This document shows positions 43,766-51,574 of a stretch of 64,000 nt of DNA, piece after piece; position 1 is the stretch's first letter, and every line of letters begins with the position of its first letter. Source of the DNA: an uncultured Clostridium sp. (GTDB taxonomy: Bacteria > Bacillota > Clostridia > Clostridiales > Clostridiaceae). The notes beneath the pieces are model-generated. The model did not search any database and had not been told where the DNA came from. It was given only the letters and a program-made list of their open reading frames with translations. Location of the stretch: the NCBI GenBank assembly GCA_937927335.1, contig CALBDU010000054.1, positions 1 to 64,000 of the forward strand. The letters are read 5' to 3'. Both the position numbers and the translations under genes were made by a program.

Positions 43766-43778
43766 GTTAACCGTCCCC
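43766..43778 (-). repeat. REP-like repeat upstream of the RAYT gene
   Basis: GTTAACCGTCCCC preceded by GTT, in the gap between the divergent RAYT and GerMN genes, 84 bp upstream of the RAYT start. Confidence 0.85.
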
Positions 43779-43844
43779 AAATCATGTATAATTATATTAA
43801 CAAAAAATGCTGAACAAAATACGAATAACAATGGAGGTGTTAGT

Positions 43845-44912
43845 GTGAAGAGATATAAAAAGTCCTACTTTGTTTTTGCAGCTCTTTTGATTGCATTAAC
43901 TGCAGTTTTATACACTGGTTGTCAACCTTCCAACAACACAAATGGAAATGGTAACGGGAATAAGACCTATACCATCAGTGACTACTATCCTTTTACAGCT
44001 AATTTAAAGATGGTCTATGAAGGTGTAGGTAACGAATATGCCTCAAAGAACGTATATGTGGATTATATTAAAGGTGACAAGATTCAACTGAGGGAAGATA
44101 ATGGCGGCACAGTGGCAGCCAAGGTGCTTCAGGTTAAGGATGGGCAGCTGGTGCTTCTTAATTCAGAAGGTGAGTCTTACCAAAAGGAAGATATTACATC
44201 CATGGAAGCAAAGACAAATGAAGTGCTTTTAAAGGAACCGCTTCAAAAGGGTACAAGCTGGACCCTGGCAGATGGCTCTAAAAGGTCAATAACCGGTGTA
44301 GATGTGGATGTTACCACACCATCAGGTAACTACAAGGCTCTGGAAGTAACTACAGAATACAAGGACTCGGTAACTAAGGATTACTATGCAGTGGGCAAGG
44401 GTTTGGTGAAATCAGTATTTACCTCCAACGGCACAGAAGTTTCCTCATCATTGAAGGAATTTGTTAAGGATGCTGCATTAACTCAAAATATAAAAATATA
44501 TAACTTCCAGGTTACCCAAACTGATATTCAGGTTATATACAAAGAGGTAGCTGTAAGTCTGAAGACTAACGAAGAAATTAAAGATGTATTCCAGAAATAT
44601 TTCAGGGAACCATTAGGCAGCGGTACTGGTGCTCTAATGAGTCAGAATACAAAAATAAACAAGATATATAAGGATGCTGCCAATGGTAAGGTTTATGTTG
44701 ACTTTTCCAAGCAGTTTGTAACAGAAATGAATGCCGGAACCACAAAGGAAACAGGTGTAATTAGAAGTGTAACCGACACGTTGGGAAGCTACTATAATGT
44801 GGACAAGGTTGTTATAAATCTGGATGGAGGCAGCTATGAATCAGGGCACATATTGATGGGAAAGGATGAACCCTTTACCACCGATTACAACAATGTAATA
44901 GAAGTAAAATAA
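43845..44912 (+). CDS. GerMN-domain lipoprotein (spore germination/envelope)
   Basis: A 355-residue lipoprotein. Signal FVFAALLIALTAVLYTGC with lipidated Cys near residue 28, then an Asn/Gly linker (NNTNGNGNGNK). A middle beta-rich region precedes a C-terminal GerMN domain (LKTNEEIKDVFQKYF ... IYKDAANGKVYVDFSKQFVTEMN ... GVIRSVTDTLGSYYNVDKVVINLDGG). GerM of Bacillus acts in spore cortex formation and germination. GTG 43845 follows GGAGGTG; a longer frame to 43755 begins in a REP-like repeat. Terminator follows. Confidence 0.85.
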   Translation: MKRYKKSYFVFAALLIALTAVLYTGCQPSNNTNGNGNGNKTYTISDYYPFTANLKMVYEGVGNEYASKNVYVDYIKGDKIQLREDNGGTVAAKVLQVKDGQLVLLNSEGESYQKEDITSMEAKTNEVLLKEPLQKGTSWTLADGSKRSITGVDVDVTTPSGNYKALEVTTEYKDSVTKDYYAVGKGLVKSVFTSNGTEVSSSLKEFVKDAALTQNIKIYNFQVTQTDIQVIYKEVAVSLKTNEEIKDVFQKYFREPLGSGTGALMSQNTKINKIYKDAANGKVYVDFSKQFVTEMNAGTTKETGVIRSVTDTLGSYYNVDKVVINLDGGSYESGHILMGKDEPFTTDYNNVIEVK

Positions 44913-44917
44913 TATCT

Positions 44918-44950
44918 GCCGCTGTTAATTTAATTAACAGCGGCTTTTAC
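44918..44950 (+). terminator. Terminator of the GerMN gene
   Basis: GCCGCTGTTAATT (44918-44930) and AATTAACAGCGGC (44932-44944) form a 13-bp stem followed by TTTTAC. Confidence 0.88.
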
Positions 44951-45100
44951 CTGCCTATGCAATATTCAATACAGCAATGCTAATCTGGATTTACAAGTCA
45001 GAAAATTGCAATATTATCGCCAGTTATGAAAGATTAATTTCATCGATTGTCGAAATGTGTTACTATTAAGTTAGATGAATATAGCGCAAGGAGGGATAAT

Positions 45101-45484
45101 ATGAGTAAGAGGATACTGATAATCGGCCAGGAATCAAAGAGGAAGCAGCTTTTGCTGGAAAGAATAAAAATTGAAGGCTATGAGTTTTTTAGTGAAACTG
45201 AAGCAGAAAAGGCAATTAACTATTTGTATTATTACCGGGAGTTTATTGATTTGATTATTTTTACTACCAAATCTAATACCTACAGCGCTTTGAACATGTG
45301 CAGGAAAATAAGAAAGCTTACCGAGGTTCCTGTTATAGTGGTAACTGCAAGGGATGAGGAATATGATGAGCAATATGGTGAAAATATGAAAAATGTTGAA
45401 TTTGTATCGGCTCACATCAGTCCGGATATTTTATTTGCCTTGATCAATGCTCTGCTGAAGCCTGATTCATCTTTGAAACCATAA
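45101..45484 (+). CDS. Degenerate receiver-domain protein upstream of amt
   Basis: A 127-residue stand-alone protein with the receiver fold (MSKRILIIGQESKRKQLLLERI ... FIDLIIFTTKS ... CRKIRKLTEVPVIVVTARDEEYDE). The acidic pair is lost (GQE instead of DD) and the phospho-acceptor position is Thr55 instead of Asp; the conserved Lys is Arg. It is therefore a pseudo-receiver that should not be phosphorylated the usual way. AAGGAGGG precedes ATG 45101. It stands 220 bp before amt and near an ANTAR regulator, so a nitrogen-linked signalling role is likely but unproven. Confidence 0.75.
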   Translation: MSKRILIIGQESKRKQLLLERIKIEGYEFFSETEAEKAINYLYYYREFIDLIIFTTKSNTYSALNMCRKIRKLTEVPVIVVTARDEEYDEQYGENMKNVEFVSAHISPDILFALINALLKPDSSLKP

Positions 45485-45560
45485 AGGAATAAGTAAGTGC
45501 AGGTGCAATCGTTTAATATGCAGTTCAACATTGAATCTTTGCATTTTAAATAAAAAAGTA

Positions 45561-45589
45561 TTGCAGACTTAAAATATTTGTATTATAAT
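45561..45589 (+). promoter_or_regulatory. Sigma-A promoter of amt
   Basis: TTGCAG (45561-45566), 17-bp spacer, TATAAT (45584-45589). The leader that follows holds the antitermination hairpin and a terminator. Confidence 0.75.
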
Positions 45590-45616
45590 TGCTCATTATT
45601 AAGTTAATATTTTTGA

Positions 45617-45680
45617 AAAGGCAGTGGCGTCTTTAAAGGAGAACTTTTGTTCTTCGTTTAAAGACGCCTTTTGTTTTTTG
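45617..45680 (+). ncRNA. amt leader: ANTAR-type hexaloop hairpin overlapping a terminator
   Basis: AAAGGC (45617-45622) and GTCTTT (45629-45634) form a stem around a six-base loop AGTGGC with A at position 1 and G at 4, the signature ANTAR proteins recognise. The 3' half overlaps the 5' arm of a 12-bp terminator: GGCGTCTTTAAA (45626-45637) with TTTAAAGACGCC (45657-45668), then TTTTGTTTTTTG. The two structures exclude each other, so binding of the ANTAR regulator encoded at 49.0 kb could allow read-through into amt-glnK. The usual second hairpin upstream is not obvious. Confidence 0.7.
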
Positions 45681-45705
45681 TATAACTTATGAAGGAGGAG
45701 ATCAA

Positions 45706-46941
45706 ATGAACAACATTAACGGAGCTGACACTACCTTTCTTATTCTTTCCACTGTGCTTGTAATGATTATGACACCAGGGCTTTCACTGTTCTACGGGGG
45801 CATGGTGAGAAAGAAAAATGTGCTGAGCACAACAGCAAAAAGCTACTCAGCCTTAGTAGTTATATCAATCCAATGGATACTGGTTGGATACACACTATGC
45901 TTTGGACAGGACATTAACGGACTTATAGGAGGCTTCAATTTTTTAGGGTTAAAGGGAGTAGGCTTTACCCCCAATCCTGATTATTCTGCAACAATACCTC
46001 ACCAGTTGTTTATGCTCTTTCAGCTTATGTTTGCCATTTTGACACCAGCTCTTATATCCGGGGCATTAGTGGAAAGAACTAACTTTCTTGCCTATACCAT
46101 TTTCATACTGCTGTGGTCTACCCTGGTTTATGATCCAATTGCACACTGGATCTGGGGAGTGGGCGGCTGGATAAGAAATCTGGGAGCCCTTGACTTTGCA
46201 GGGGGCAATGTGGTGCATATAAGCTCCGGGGTGTCAGCACTAACAGCAGCGCTGATAATAGGCAGAAGAAGAAAAATGGAAACAATAACTCCTCATAACA
46301 TTCCCATGACTTTGGTGGGAGCCGGAGTACTGTGGCTTGGATGGTTCGGCTTCAATGCAGGAAGCGCATTGGCGATAAACGATGTTGCACTGTACGCATT
46401 TATCAACACAAATACATCTGCGGCGGCGGCAGCATTAGCCTGGAGCTTCTGCGAGTTCCTTTACAGAAAAAAGATAACTTGTCTTGGAATAGCCAGTGGA
46501 GCAGTGGCAGGGCTGGTAGCCATAACACCGGGTGCTGGATTTGTAACACCTATGTCTTCCCTGTTCATTGGATTGGTGGGTGGAGCAGTGTGCTTCTTTG
46601 CGGTTACAATTGTAAAAGCAAAACTGAAATATGATGATGCACTGGATGCCTTTGGATGCCACGGCATTGGGGGAATTTGGGGAGGCATAGCCACAGGAAT
46701 ATTTGCTACAAAATCCATAAATCCAGCAGGAGCCAACGGCCTCTATTATGGTAATGCACATCTTTTAGGTATTCAGCTCATAGCAATTTTAGTAACAGTA
46801 GTTTATTCTGCGTTAGTTACCTTTATCATTTTAAAGCTGATCAATCTGCTGGTGCCTGTAAGAGCAAGCAGAGAGCAGGAGCTGGAAGGCTTGGACGTTT
46901 CCATTCATGGAGAAGAAGCGTACGGGGGCTTGAACATATAA
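45706..46941 (+). CDS. amt: Ammonium transporter (Amt)
   Basis: A 411-residue Amt/MEP/Rh channel with about 11 membrane helices. It begins with GADTTFLILSTVLVMIMTPGLSLFYGGMV; the signature YDPIAHWIWGVGGWI and the pore histidine segments (CHGIGGIWGGIATG) are present. GGAGGAG precedes the ATG. A PII gene follows 25 bp downstream, the classical amtB-glnK pair, and the leader shows likely antitermination control. Length normal. Confidence 0.94.
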   Translation: MNNINGADTTFLILSTVLVMIMTPGLSLFYGGMVRKKNVLSTTAKSYSALVVISIQWILVGYTLCFGQDINGLIGGFNFLGLKGVGFTPNPDYSATIPHQLFMLFQLMFAILTPALISGALVERTNFLAYTIFILLWSTLVYDPIAHWIWGVGGWIRNLGALDFAGGNVVHISSGVSALTAALIIGRRRKMETITPHNIPMTLVGAGVLWLGWFGFNAGSALAINDVALYAFINTNTSAAAAALAWSFCEFLYRKKITCLGIASGAVAGLVAITPGAGFVTPMSSLFIGLVGGAVCFFAVTIVKAKLKYDDALDAFGCHGIGGIWGGIATGIFATKSINPAGANGLYYGNAHLLGIQLIAILVTVVYSALVTFIILKLINLLVPVRASREQELEGLDVSIHGEEAYGGLNI

Positions 46942-46966
46942 ATAATAAGGATAAGGAGGAACCTAT

Positions 46967-47332
46967 ATGGATAAAAAGCTTACTAAAATTGATATCATAG
47001 CATCTCCCAGCAGATTTGAGGAGTTAAAGGATGCTCTTGGTGAAATAGGCATATCTGGAATGACAGTTTCAAATGTACTGGGCTGCGGTATGCAGAAGGG
47101 CCATAAGGAAATTTATCGGGGTAAGGTGGTTGAAATAAACCTTCTTCAAAAAATAAAGGTGGAAATTGTTGTCTGTGAGGTCCCGGTGGAATTAGTAGTA
47201 GAAACCGCTAAAAGGGTGCTTAAGACGGGAAATATGGGGGACGGAAAAATATTTATTTATGATGTGGAAAATGTAGTTAGGATAAGCAATGGCGCGGAAG
47301 GCAGGGATGCCCTGCAATACAATGATAAATAA
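46967..47332 (+). CDS. glnK: PII nitrogen regulatory protein (GlnK/GlnB family)
   Basis: A 121-residue PII protein. It shows KIDIIASPSRFEELKDALGEIGISGMTVSNVLGCG, the T-loop QKGHKEIYRGKVVEINLLQKIK and the C-terminal DGKIFIYDVENVVRISNG. The uridylylation tyrosine (Tyr51 in E. coli GlnB, RGAEYMVD) is replaced by valine in RGKVVEIN, so signalling should depend on ATP/ADP and 2-oxoglutarate binding alone. It presumably gates Amt and may touch glutamine synthetase. AAGGAGG site. Confidence 0.9.
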   Translation: MDKKLTKIDIIASPSRFEELKDALGEIGISGMTVSNVLGCGMQKGHKEIYRGKVVEINLLQKIKVEIVVCEVPVELVVETAKRVLKTGNMGDGKIFIYDVENVVRISNGAEGRDALQYNDK

Positions 47333-47660
47333 ATTTATACCGGGGGGATATAAAGTAATAAATAATGGAAAGAAGTATTTAGGGGTATTTAAGAAATTGG
47401 TCCGGCTGGGTGGAGCAAGCCGGGCCGAAATGAGACCAAAACCAATACCGGGCTGGAATGTGTCCCAAAATCGGCTCTGAGGCCAGGTCAAAACCTATAG
47501 GGTAAAAAGGCACCAAAACCAACACCGAGGCAAGGTCCCGATTCAGGCCGCAAATCAACCCCAAACTGCCTCATAATGAAATAGTGATTTACTTCATTAT
47601 TTAAGTTATAATAAATAAATAGTAAGGATTATGGAGATTAAGAAGGAAAGGGTGAAAATC
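47333..47660. other. Gap between glnK and glnA with a GC-rich, repeat-containing segment
   Basis: Bases about 47395-47570 are richer in G+C than their surroundings and encode no convincing protein. A hairpin GGTCCGGC with GCCGGGCC (about 47399-47426) and near repeats (GAGGCCAGGTC/GAGGCAAGGTC; CCAAAACCAATACCG/CCAAAACCAACACCG) are visible. A TATAAT at 47607-47612 is a likely -10 of glnA; its -35 is weak. Confidence 0.5.
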
Positions 47661-48995
47661 TTGAGCAGCAGGTTTAGTAAAGAAGAATTATTGGCAAAGG
47701 TGGAGGAACTGGATATAGAATTTATCCATCTTCAATTCACCGATATTATGGGTATTATGAAAAGTGTATCTATTACCGCAAAGCAGCTTGGGAAGGCTCT
47801 GGACAACAAAGTTATGTTTGACGGGTCATCCATAGATGGGTTTGTAAGGATTGAAGAGTCGGATATGTATCTGGTTCCGGATTTATCTACATTTACTGTT
47901 TTCCCCTGGTCAAATTTCCACAAGGAAGCAAGGCTGATATGCGATATATATAATATGGACGGAACTCCCTTCGAGGGCTGCCCAAGAAATACACTGAAAA
48001 AAATGGTCAGGGAAGCGGAGACTATGGGTTATAAGCTGATGGTTGGGCCCGAATGTGAGTTTTTCCTATTCAATACAGACGACAAGGGAAATCCATCCCT
48101 GGAAACCCATGACGATGCAGGGTATTTTGACCTGGCCCCGGTGGATCTAGGGGGAAATGCAAGAAACGAGATGACCATTGCCCTCAAGGAAATGGGCTTC
48201 AGTATTGAAGCTTCCCATCATGAAGGAGCACCTGGCCAGCATGAAATTGATTTTGAATATGATGATGCGTTAAGCACAGCAGATAATATAATGACCTTTA
48301 AAATGGTGGTAAGGATTATTGCACAGAGAAATGGACTCCATGCAACCTTTATGCCTAAGCCAAAGTATGGAGTAAACGGCTCGGGCATGCACCTTAACAT
48401 GTCCTTGGCATCGCTGGAGGACAAGAATGTTTTTTACAGTGAAAACGCCGATATGAAATTATCCGATACAGCACTGTACTTTCTGGGTGGTTTGATTAAG
48501 CACGTTAAGTCCTTTACAGCTCTGACCAACCCTACTGTAAATTCCTACAAAAGGCTTGTTCCAGGCTATGAGGCACCAGTATTGATTGCCTGGTCCGCCA
48601 GCAACAGAAGCCCTCTGATCAGAATACCTGCTGAAAGGGGAGAAGCTACAAGAATTGAGCTTCGAAGCCCGGACCCTTCTGCAAATCCTTATCTTGCTTT
48701 TGCAGCCACTCTTAAAGCTGGGCTGGATGGCATAAAGAACAAGATAAATCCACCTGTGCAGGTTACTGGCAATGTATTTGAAATGGACAATGAAGAAATA
48801 GAAGAAAGGGGTATTGAAAGACTCCCTGGCAATCTTTATCAGGCTGTTCTTGAGCTGTCAAAGAATGAGGTCATAAAATCATCCCTGGGAGAGCATGTGT
48901 ATAAAAAGTTTGTAAATGCTGCTTTATATGAATGGAAGGAGTATTCCAAATATATATCCCAGTGGGAACTGGACAGGTATTTGAAGAAGTACTGA
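47661..48995 (+). CDS. glnA: Glutamine synthetase, type I
   Basis: A 444-residue GSI. Early block FIHLQFTDIMGIMKSV, metal and glutamate sites MVGPECEFFLFN and HHEGAPGQHEIDF, ATP site PKPKYGVNGSGMHLNMSL, and NSYKRLVPGYEAPV ... RSPLIRIP. No adenylylation insertion is seen, as in Gram-positive forms. I choose TTG 47661 because it gives exactly the usual 444 residues (SSRFSKEELL) and follows AAGGAAAGGGTG; ATG 47631 is 10 codons longer and would lie almost at the predicted transcript start. An ANTAR regulator gene follows. Confidence 0.92.
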   Translation: MSSRFSKEELLAKVEELDIEFIHLQFTDIMGIMKSVSITAKQLGKALDNKVMFDGSSIDGFVRIEESDMYLVPDLSTFTVFPWSNFHKEARLICDIYNMDGTPFEGCPRNTLKKMVREAETMGYKLMVGPECEFFLFNTDDKGNPSLETHDDAGYFDLAPVDLGGNARNEMTIALKEMGFSIEASHHEGAPGQHEIDFEYDDALSTADNIMTFKMVVRIIAQRNGLHATFMPKPKYGVNGSGMHLNMSLASLEDKNVFYSENADMKLSDTALYFLGGLIKHVKSFTALTNPTVNSYKRLVPGYEAPVLIAWSASNRSPLIRIPAERGEATRIELRSPDPSANPYLAFAATLKAGLDGIKNKINPPVQVTGNVFEMDNEEIEERGIERLPGNLYQAVLELSKNEVIKSSLGEHVYKKFVNAALYEWKEYSKYISQWELDRYLKKY

Positions 48996-48999
48996 TGCT

Positions 49000-49569
49000 A
49001 TGCATACCTATAAAATAGTTGTTGCAGACAGTGATGCCAAAAGCAGGGATAAAATCTGCAGCATGCTTAAAACAAAGGGATATCTTGTATATCAGGCCTC
49101 TGACAGCGGTGGGGCACTGAGAATGAGCAAAAGCATATTTCCACATCTGGTTATCATGGACATAAACCTCACTGGACTTAATGCATATAAAACCGCAAGG
49201 ATAATTGAGGATGATAAAATATCCAGTGTGGTGTTTATAACTGCCAGCGTTGACTCCTCCTTTTATGAAAAGCTTAATACCATGAATATTTACGGCTATA
49301 TAAACAAGCCCGTGGTAATGGAGCAGCTGTTCCAGATGGTGGAGTTTTCCATAAATAATATAAACAAAATGAATGAGCTTCGAGAAAAAATCGATCATCT
49401 TGAAACAGCCCTTAAAAACAGGAAAAAGTTAGACAAGGCCAAAGGCATTATAATGAAAAGAATGAAGGTTTCCGAGGAGGAGGCTTATGGCTTTTTAAGA
49501 AAAAAAAGCATGGATATGTGTGTGTCCATTGATGTAATTGTGGACTCAATATTAAAGAAATATGGATAA
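49000..49569 (+). CDS. ANTAR-domain response regulator (transcription antiterminator)
   Basis: A 189-residue protein. An N-terminal receiver (VVADSDAKSRDKICSML ... HLVIMDINLTGLNAY with the acceptor Asp) is joined by a coiled coil (LREKIDHLETALKNRKKL) to a C-terminal ANTAR domain (DKAKGIIMKRMKVSEEEAYGFLRKKSMD). ANTAR proteins bind twin hexaloop RNA hairpins and block terminators, as known for NasT-type nitrogen and ethanolamine regulators. It is coupled to glnA (5 bp gap, weak own site) and likely acts on the amt leader at 45.6 kb. Confidence 0.9.
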   Translation: MHTYKIVVADSDAKSRDKICSMLKTKGYLVYQASDSGGALRMSKSIFPHLVIMDINLTGLNAYKTARIIEDDKISSVVFITASVDSSFYEKLNTMNIYGYINKPVVMEQLFQMVEFSINNINKMNELREKIDHLETALKNRKKLDKAKGIIMKRMKVSEEEAYGFLRKKSMDMCVSIDVIVDSILKKYG

Positions 49570-49604
49570 AATCGTGTACCACAAAGGTAATACACGATTT
49601 TTTT
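49568..49604. terminator. Bidirectional terminator after the ANTAR gene
   Basis: AAATCGTGTA (49568-49577) and TACACGATTT (49591-49600) followed by TTTTC; also suits the convergent CAP-domain gene. Confidence 0.85.
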
Positions 49605-49605
49605 C

Positions 49606-50235
49606 TTACATTGGCTTCATAAACTGCTGGGTCCAGTAGCAAACACCGCTGCTGCTTTTAGCAAGTCCCACGCCAATTTCAGTATAGGATGGGTTTAAGA
49701 TATTGGCTCTATGGCCTGATGAATTCATCCAGGCATTCATTACCTCTGCAGCAGTTCGCTGTCCCATGGCTATATTTTCTCCTGCTGCTGAAAATCTCAG
49801 TCCAAAGGATTCCATCATGTTGAAAGGAGATCCGTAGGTTGGGGACTGGTGTGAAAAATAATTTTTGTTGATCATATCCTGGGACTTGTACCTGGCCACT
49901 CTGGAAAGCTGCCAGTTCTGCTTAAGAGGCTGTAGACCAGCTGCAGCCCTTTGCTGGTTAACAAGCTTAACCACCTGGGCTTCTATAGCTGCCACATCTG
50001 ATATGCTTGGTATATTCAGCTTTTGGCCAGGGTATATCATGCTGGCGTTGCGCACCTGAGGATTAGCACTTATGATTTCGCTTATGCCAACCTGGTATCT
50101 GCTGGCTATTTTCCACATGGTATCTCCATACTTTACCGTATATATTGTAGTTGCGGCAAATACCTGGGCTGAGAAAAGAATTAATGTGAAAATTAGAGTA
50201 AAAGCCTTTATAAATTTCCTCTTCAATTTAATCAC
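49606..50235 (-). CDS. Secreted LysM-CAP domain protein
   Basis: A 209-residue exported protein: signal peptide (IKAFTLIFTLILFSAQVFA), LysM domain (YTVKYGDTMWKIASRYQVGISEIISANP, about residues 31-75) and a CAP/SCP domain (LVNQQRAAAGLQPLKQNWQLSRVARYKSQDM ... SHQSPTYGSPFNMM ... AGENIAMG ... GHRANILNPSYTEIGVG). This YkwD/SafA-like layout is common in spore coat or cell-wall proteins of clostridia. The ATG follows CTCGAGGTGATT on the minus strand. Confidence 0.9.
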   Translation of the reverse strand: MIKLKRKFIKAFTLIFTLILFSAQVFAATTIYTVKYGDTMWKIASRYQVGISEIISANPQVRNASMIYPGQKLNIPSISDVAAIEAQVVKLVNQQRAAAGLQPLKQNWQLSRVARYKSQDMINKNYFSHQSPTYGSPFNMMESFGLRFSAAGENIAMGQRTAAEVMNAWMNSSGHRANILNPSYTEIGVGLAKSSSGVCYWTQQFMKPM

Positions 50236-50286
50236 CTCGAGGTTATTATCAGAAATTCCACGAGGTTTTATGCTGGAAGGTTATGG

Positions 50287-50781
50287 TCACTTTTTATCGT
50301 AGGCCAGCATTTCCTTAATAATTTTTATATAACTTTCTGATACCTCTGGTATGGTATCCAGCATTTTGTCCATGAAGAAATCAATATTATCTTCATTAAT
50401 TTCTTTTGCGCTAATGCCGTTATCAACTATTTTTTCATCTGCTTTCAAAGAATTGTATAAATCTGGTACATTTTCTGCTTCCATTAATGTATTGCTATCT
50501 GTTTCACTGCCTGTAAAATATAATTTGCCGCCACTTACAATGAGCCTTCCAAAGGTAAGCTCCCTGCTTTCGGCTTCACCACAGCATTCATATTTGGTAT
50601 GCTCCACATGCTTTATATCAAGTATGTTTGGATATTCGCTTCTGGTCAATACCGTTCTGATTTCCAATTCAAGCAATCTTTCTTTGGTATGGGCTGTAAA
50701 ATCTTCTCCAAATTCTGAAATGAATTTTTTCATTGAGATTGTTTTTTTAAGTTTATACATTGCAACATTTTTATTTGCCAT
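50287..50781 (-). CDS. Hypothetical cytosolic protein
   Basis: A 164-residue protein I do not recognise. Acidic, no membrane segment. It contains a CCGEAESRELTFGRLIVSGGKLYFTGSE stretch with two adjacent cysteines in a strand-rich centre, flanked by helices. I start it at the ATG ending at 50781 behind AAAGGAG; a GTG at 50799 lies upstream of that site. Single gene between the CAP-domain gene and the tRNA promoter. Confidence 0.65.
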   Translation of the reverse strand: MANKNVAMYKLKKTISMKKFISEFGEDFTAHTKERLLELEIRTVLTRSEYPNILDIKHVEHTKYECCGEAESRELTFGRLIVSGGKLYFTGSETDSNTLMEAENVPDLYNSLKADEKIVDNGISAKEINEDNIDFFMDKMLDTIPEVSESYIKIIKEMLAYDKK

Positions 50782-50845
50782 TTCCTCTCCTTTGTTCACT
50801 AAATTAATATCATAATATAATTATAACATAAAATAATAAATATGT

Positions 50846-50874
50846 TTGACTATATGGCATAAAATTGATATAAT
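50846..50874 (+). promoter_or_regulatory. Sigma-A promoter of tRNA-Glu
   Basis: TTGACT (50846-50851), 17-bp spacer, TATAAT (50869-50874), ending 23 bp before the tRNA. Confidence 0.85.
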
Positions 50875-50897
50875 AGACGAGTAGCAAAATTGAATGT

Positions 50898-50972
50898 GGC
50901 CCCTTGGTCAAGCGGTTAAGACGTCGCCCTCTCACGGCGGAATCAGGGGTTCGAGTCCCCTAGGGGTCACCA
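50898..50972 (+). tRNA. tRNA-Glu (anticodon CTC)
   Basis: A 75-nt cloverleaf: acceptor GGCCCCT/AGGGGTC, D-arm with GGTCAAGCGGTTAAGAC, anticodon arm CGCC-CTCTCAC-GGCG with anticodon CTC, T-arm AGGGG-TTCGAGT-CCCCT, discriminator A and encoded CCA. It reads GAG codons. Own promoter upstream and terminator downstream; no other tRNA nearby. Confidence 0.96.
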
Positions 50973-50978
50973 TTGGTT

Positions 50979-51018
50979 AAAAGACTGGTTTTACAGAGAT
51001 GTAGCACCAGTCTTTTTC
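50979..51018 (+). terminator. Terminator of tRNA-Glu
   Basis: AAAAGACTGGT (50979-50989) and ACCAGTCTTTT (51006-51016) form an 11-bp stem followed by T. Confidence 0.87.
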
Positions 51019-51574
51019 ACGTCTAAAAGCACTACTCCCTAGGCTATGATATAAGTACAGAAGCTCCTTTTGATTTATATTATGGACAGAATACCGTTGC
51101 CTGGTGTATTGCCAGGTACTTTACATAATAAGCGGGAAACAGCACTGGCATCATTTAGCTCAGAGCTGTTTTTATATTTGAAAATAAAATAACCGCATCC
51201 AATGGAATACGGTTATCCATTTTATAGATACGCACCATTGAGGTTGCGCTCCTTCAAAGTGATAAATAAAATTTTAGGAAAGAATTATGATGCAGGATTA
51301 CTGTTACTATCATTATATTGGGTTAGGCAGTATTTGTTACATTAAATTTATGTTGGATAATTTCATTATTTACCAAATATTTTTTCATGATACCCCCCGA
51401 AAATTGTGACTTATTTCGTACTATATAATTAAGGGAAAAACTTGGTAATATTTATTGTATCAATTTGAAATATATAAAGGAAATATCATGGAAAATGTTG
51501 TATTTTATACAAAATAGTTGTATTATTGTTAAGGGCTTAAATTATTTTTTTTCGTAATTTAGGGAGATGTTACG
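51019..51574. other. 556-bp gap with several hairpins, no gene recognised
   Basis: No convincing reading frame. Hairpins seen: CCTGG with CCAGG (about 51100-51117), AAACAGC with GCTGTTT followed by TTATATTTG (about 51137-51178, terminator-like), and ATAACCGCATCC with GGAATACGGTTAT (about 51190-51217). A small RNA in the first 160 bp is possible. The last 150 bp are AT-rich and probably hold the kinase promoter. Confidence 0.4.

Noticed and set aside
46332..46761. Three long overlapping frames inside amt on both strands
   Set aside because: They are shadows of the well-conserved Amt coding frame.
47631..47660. ATG 47631 as the glnA start
   Set aside because: It would add 10 residues beyond the usual 444 and falls almost at the predicted transcript start; TTG 47661 fits better, though not proven.
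51240..51480. A c-di-GMP (GEMM) or other riboswitch before the GAF-PAS kinase
   Set aside because: No GEMM core or other recognised aptamer consensus could be found in this stretch.
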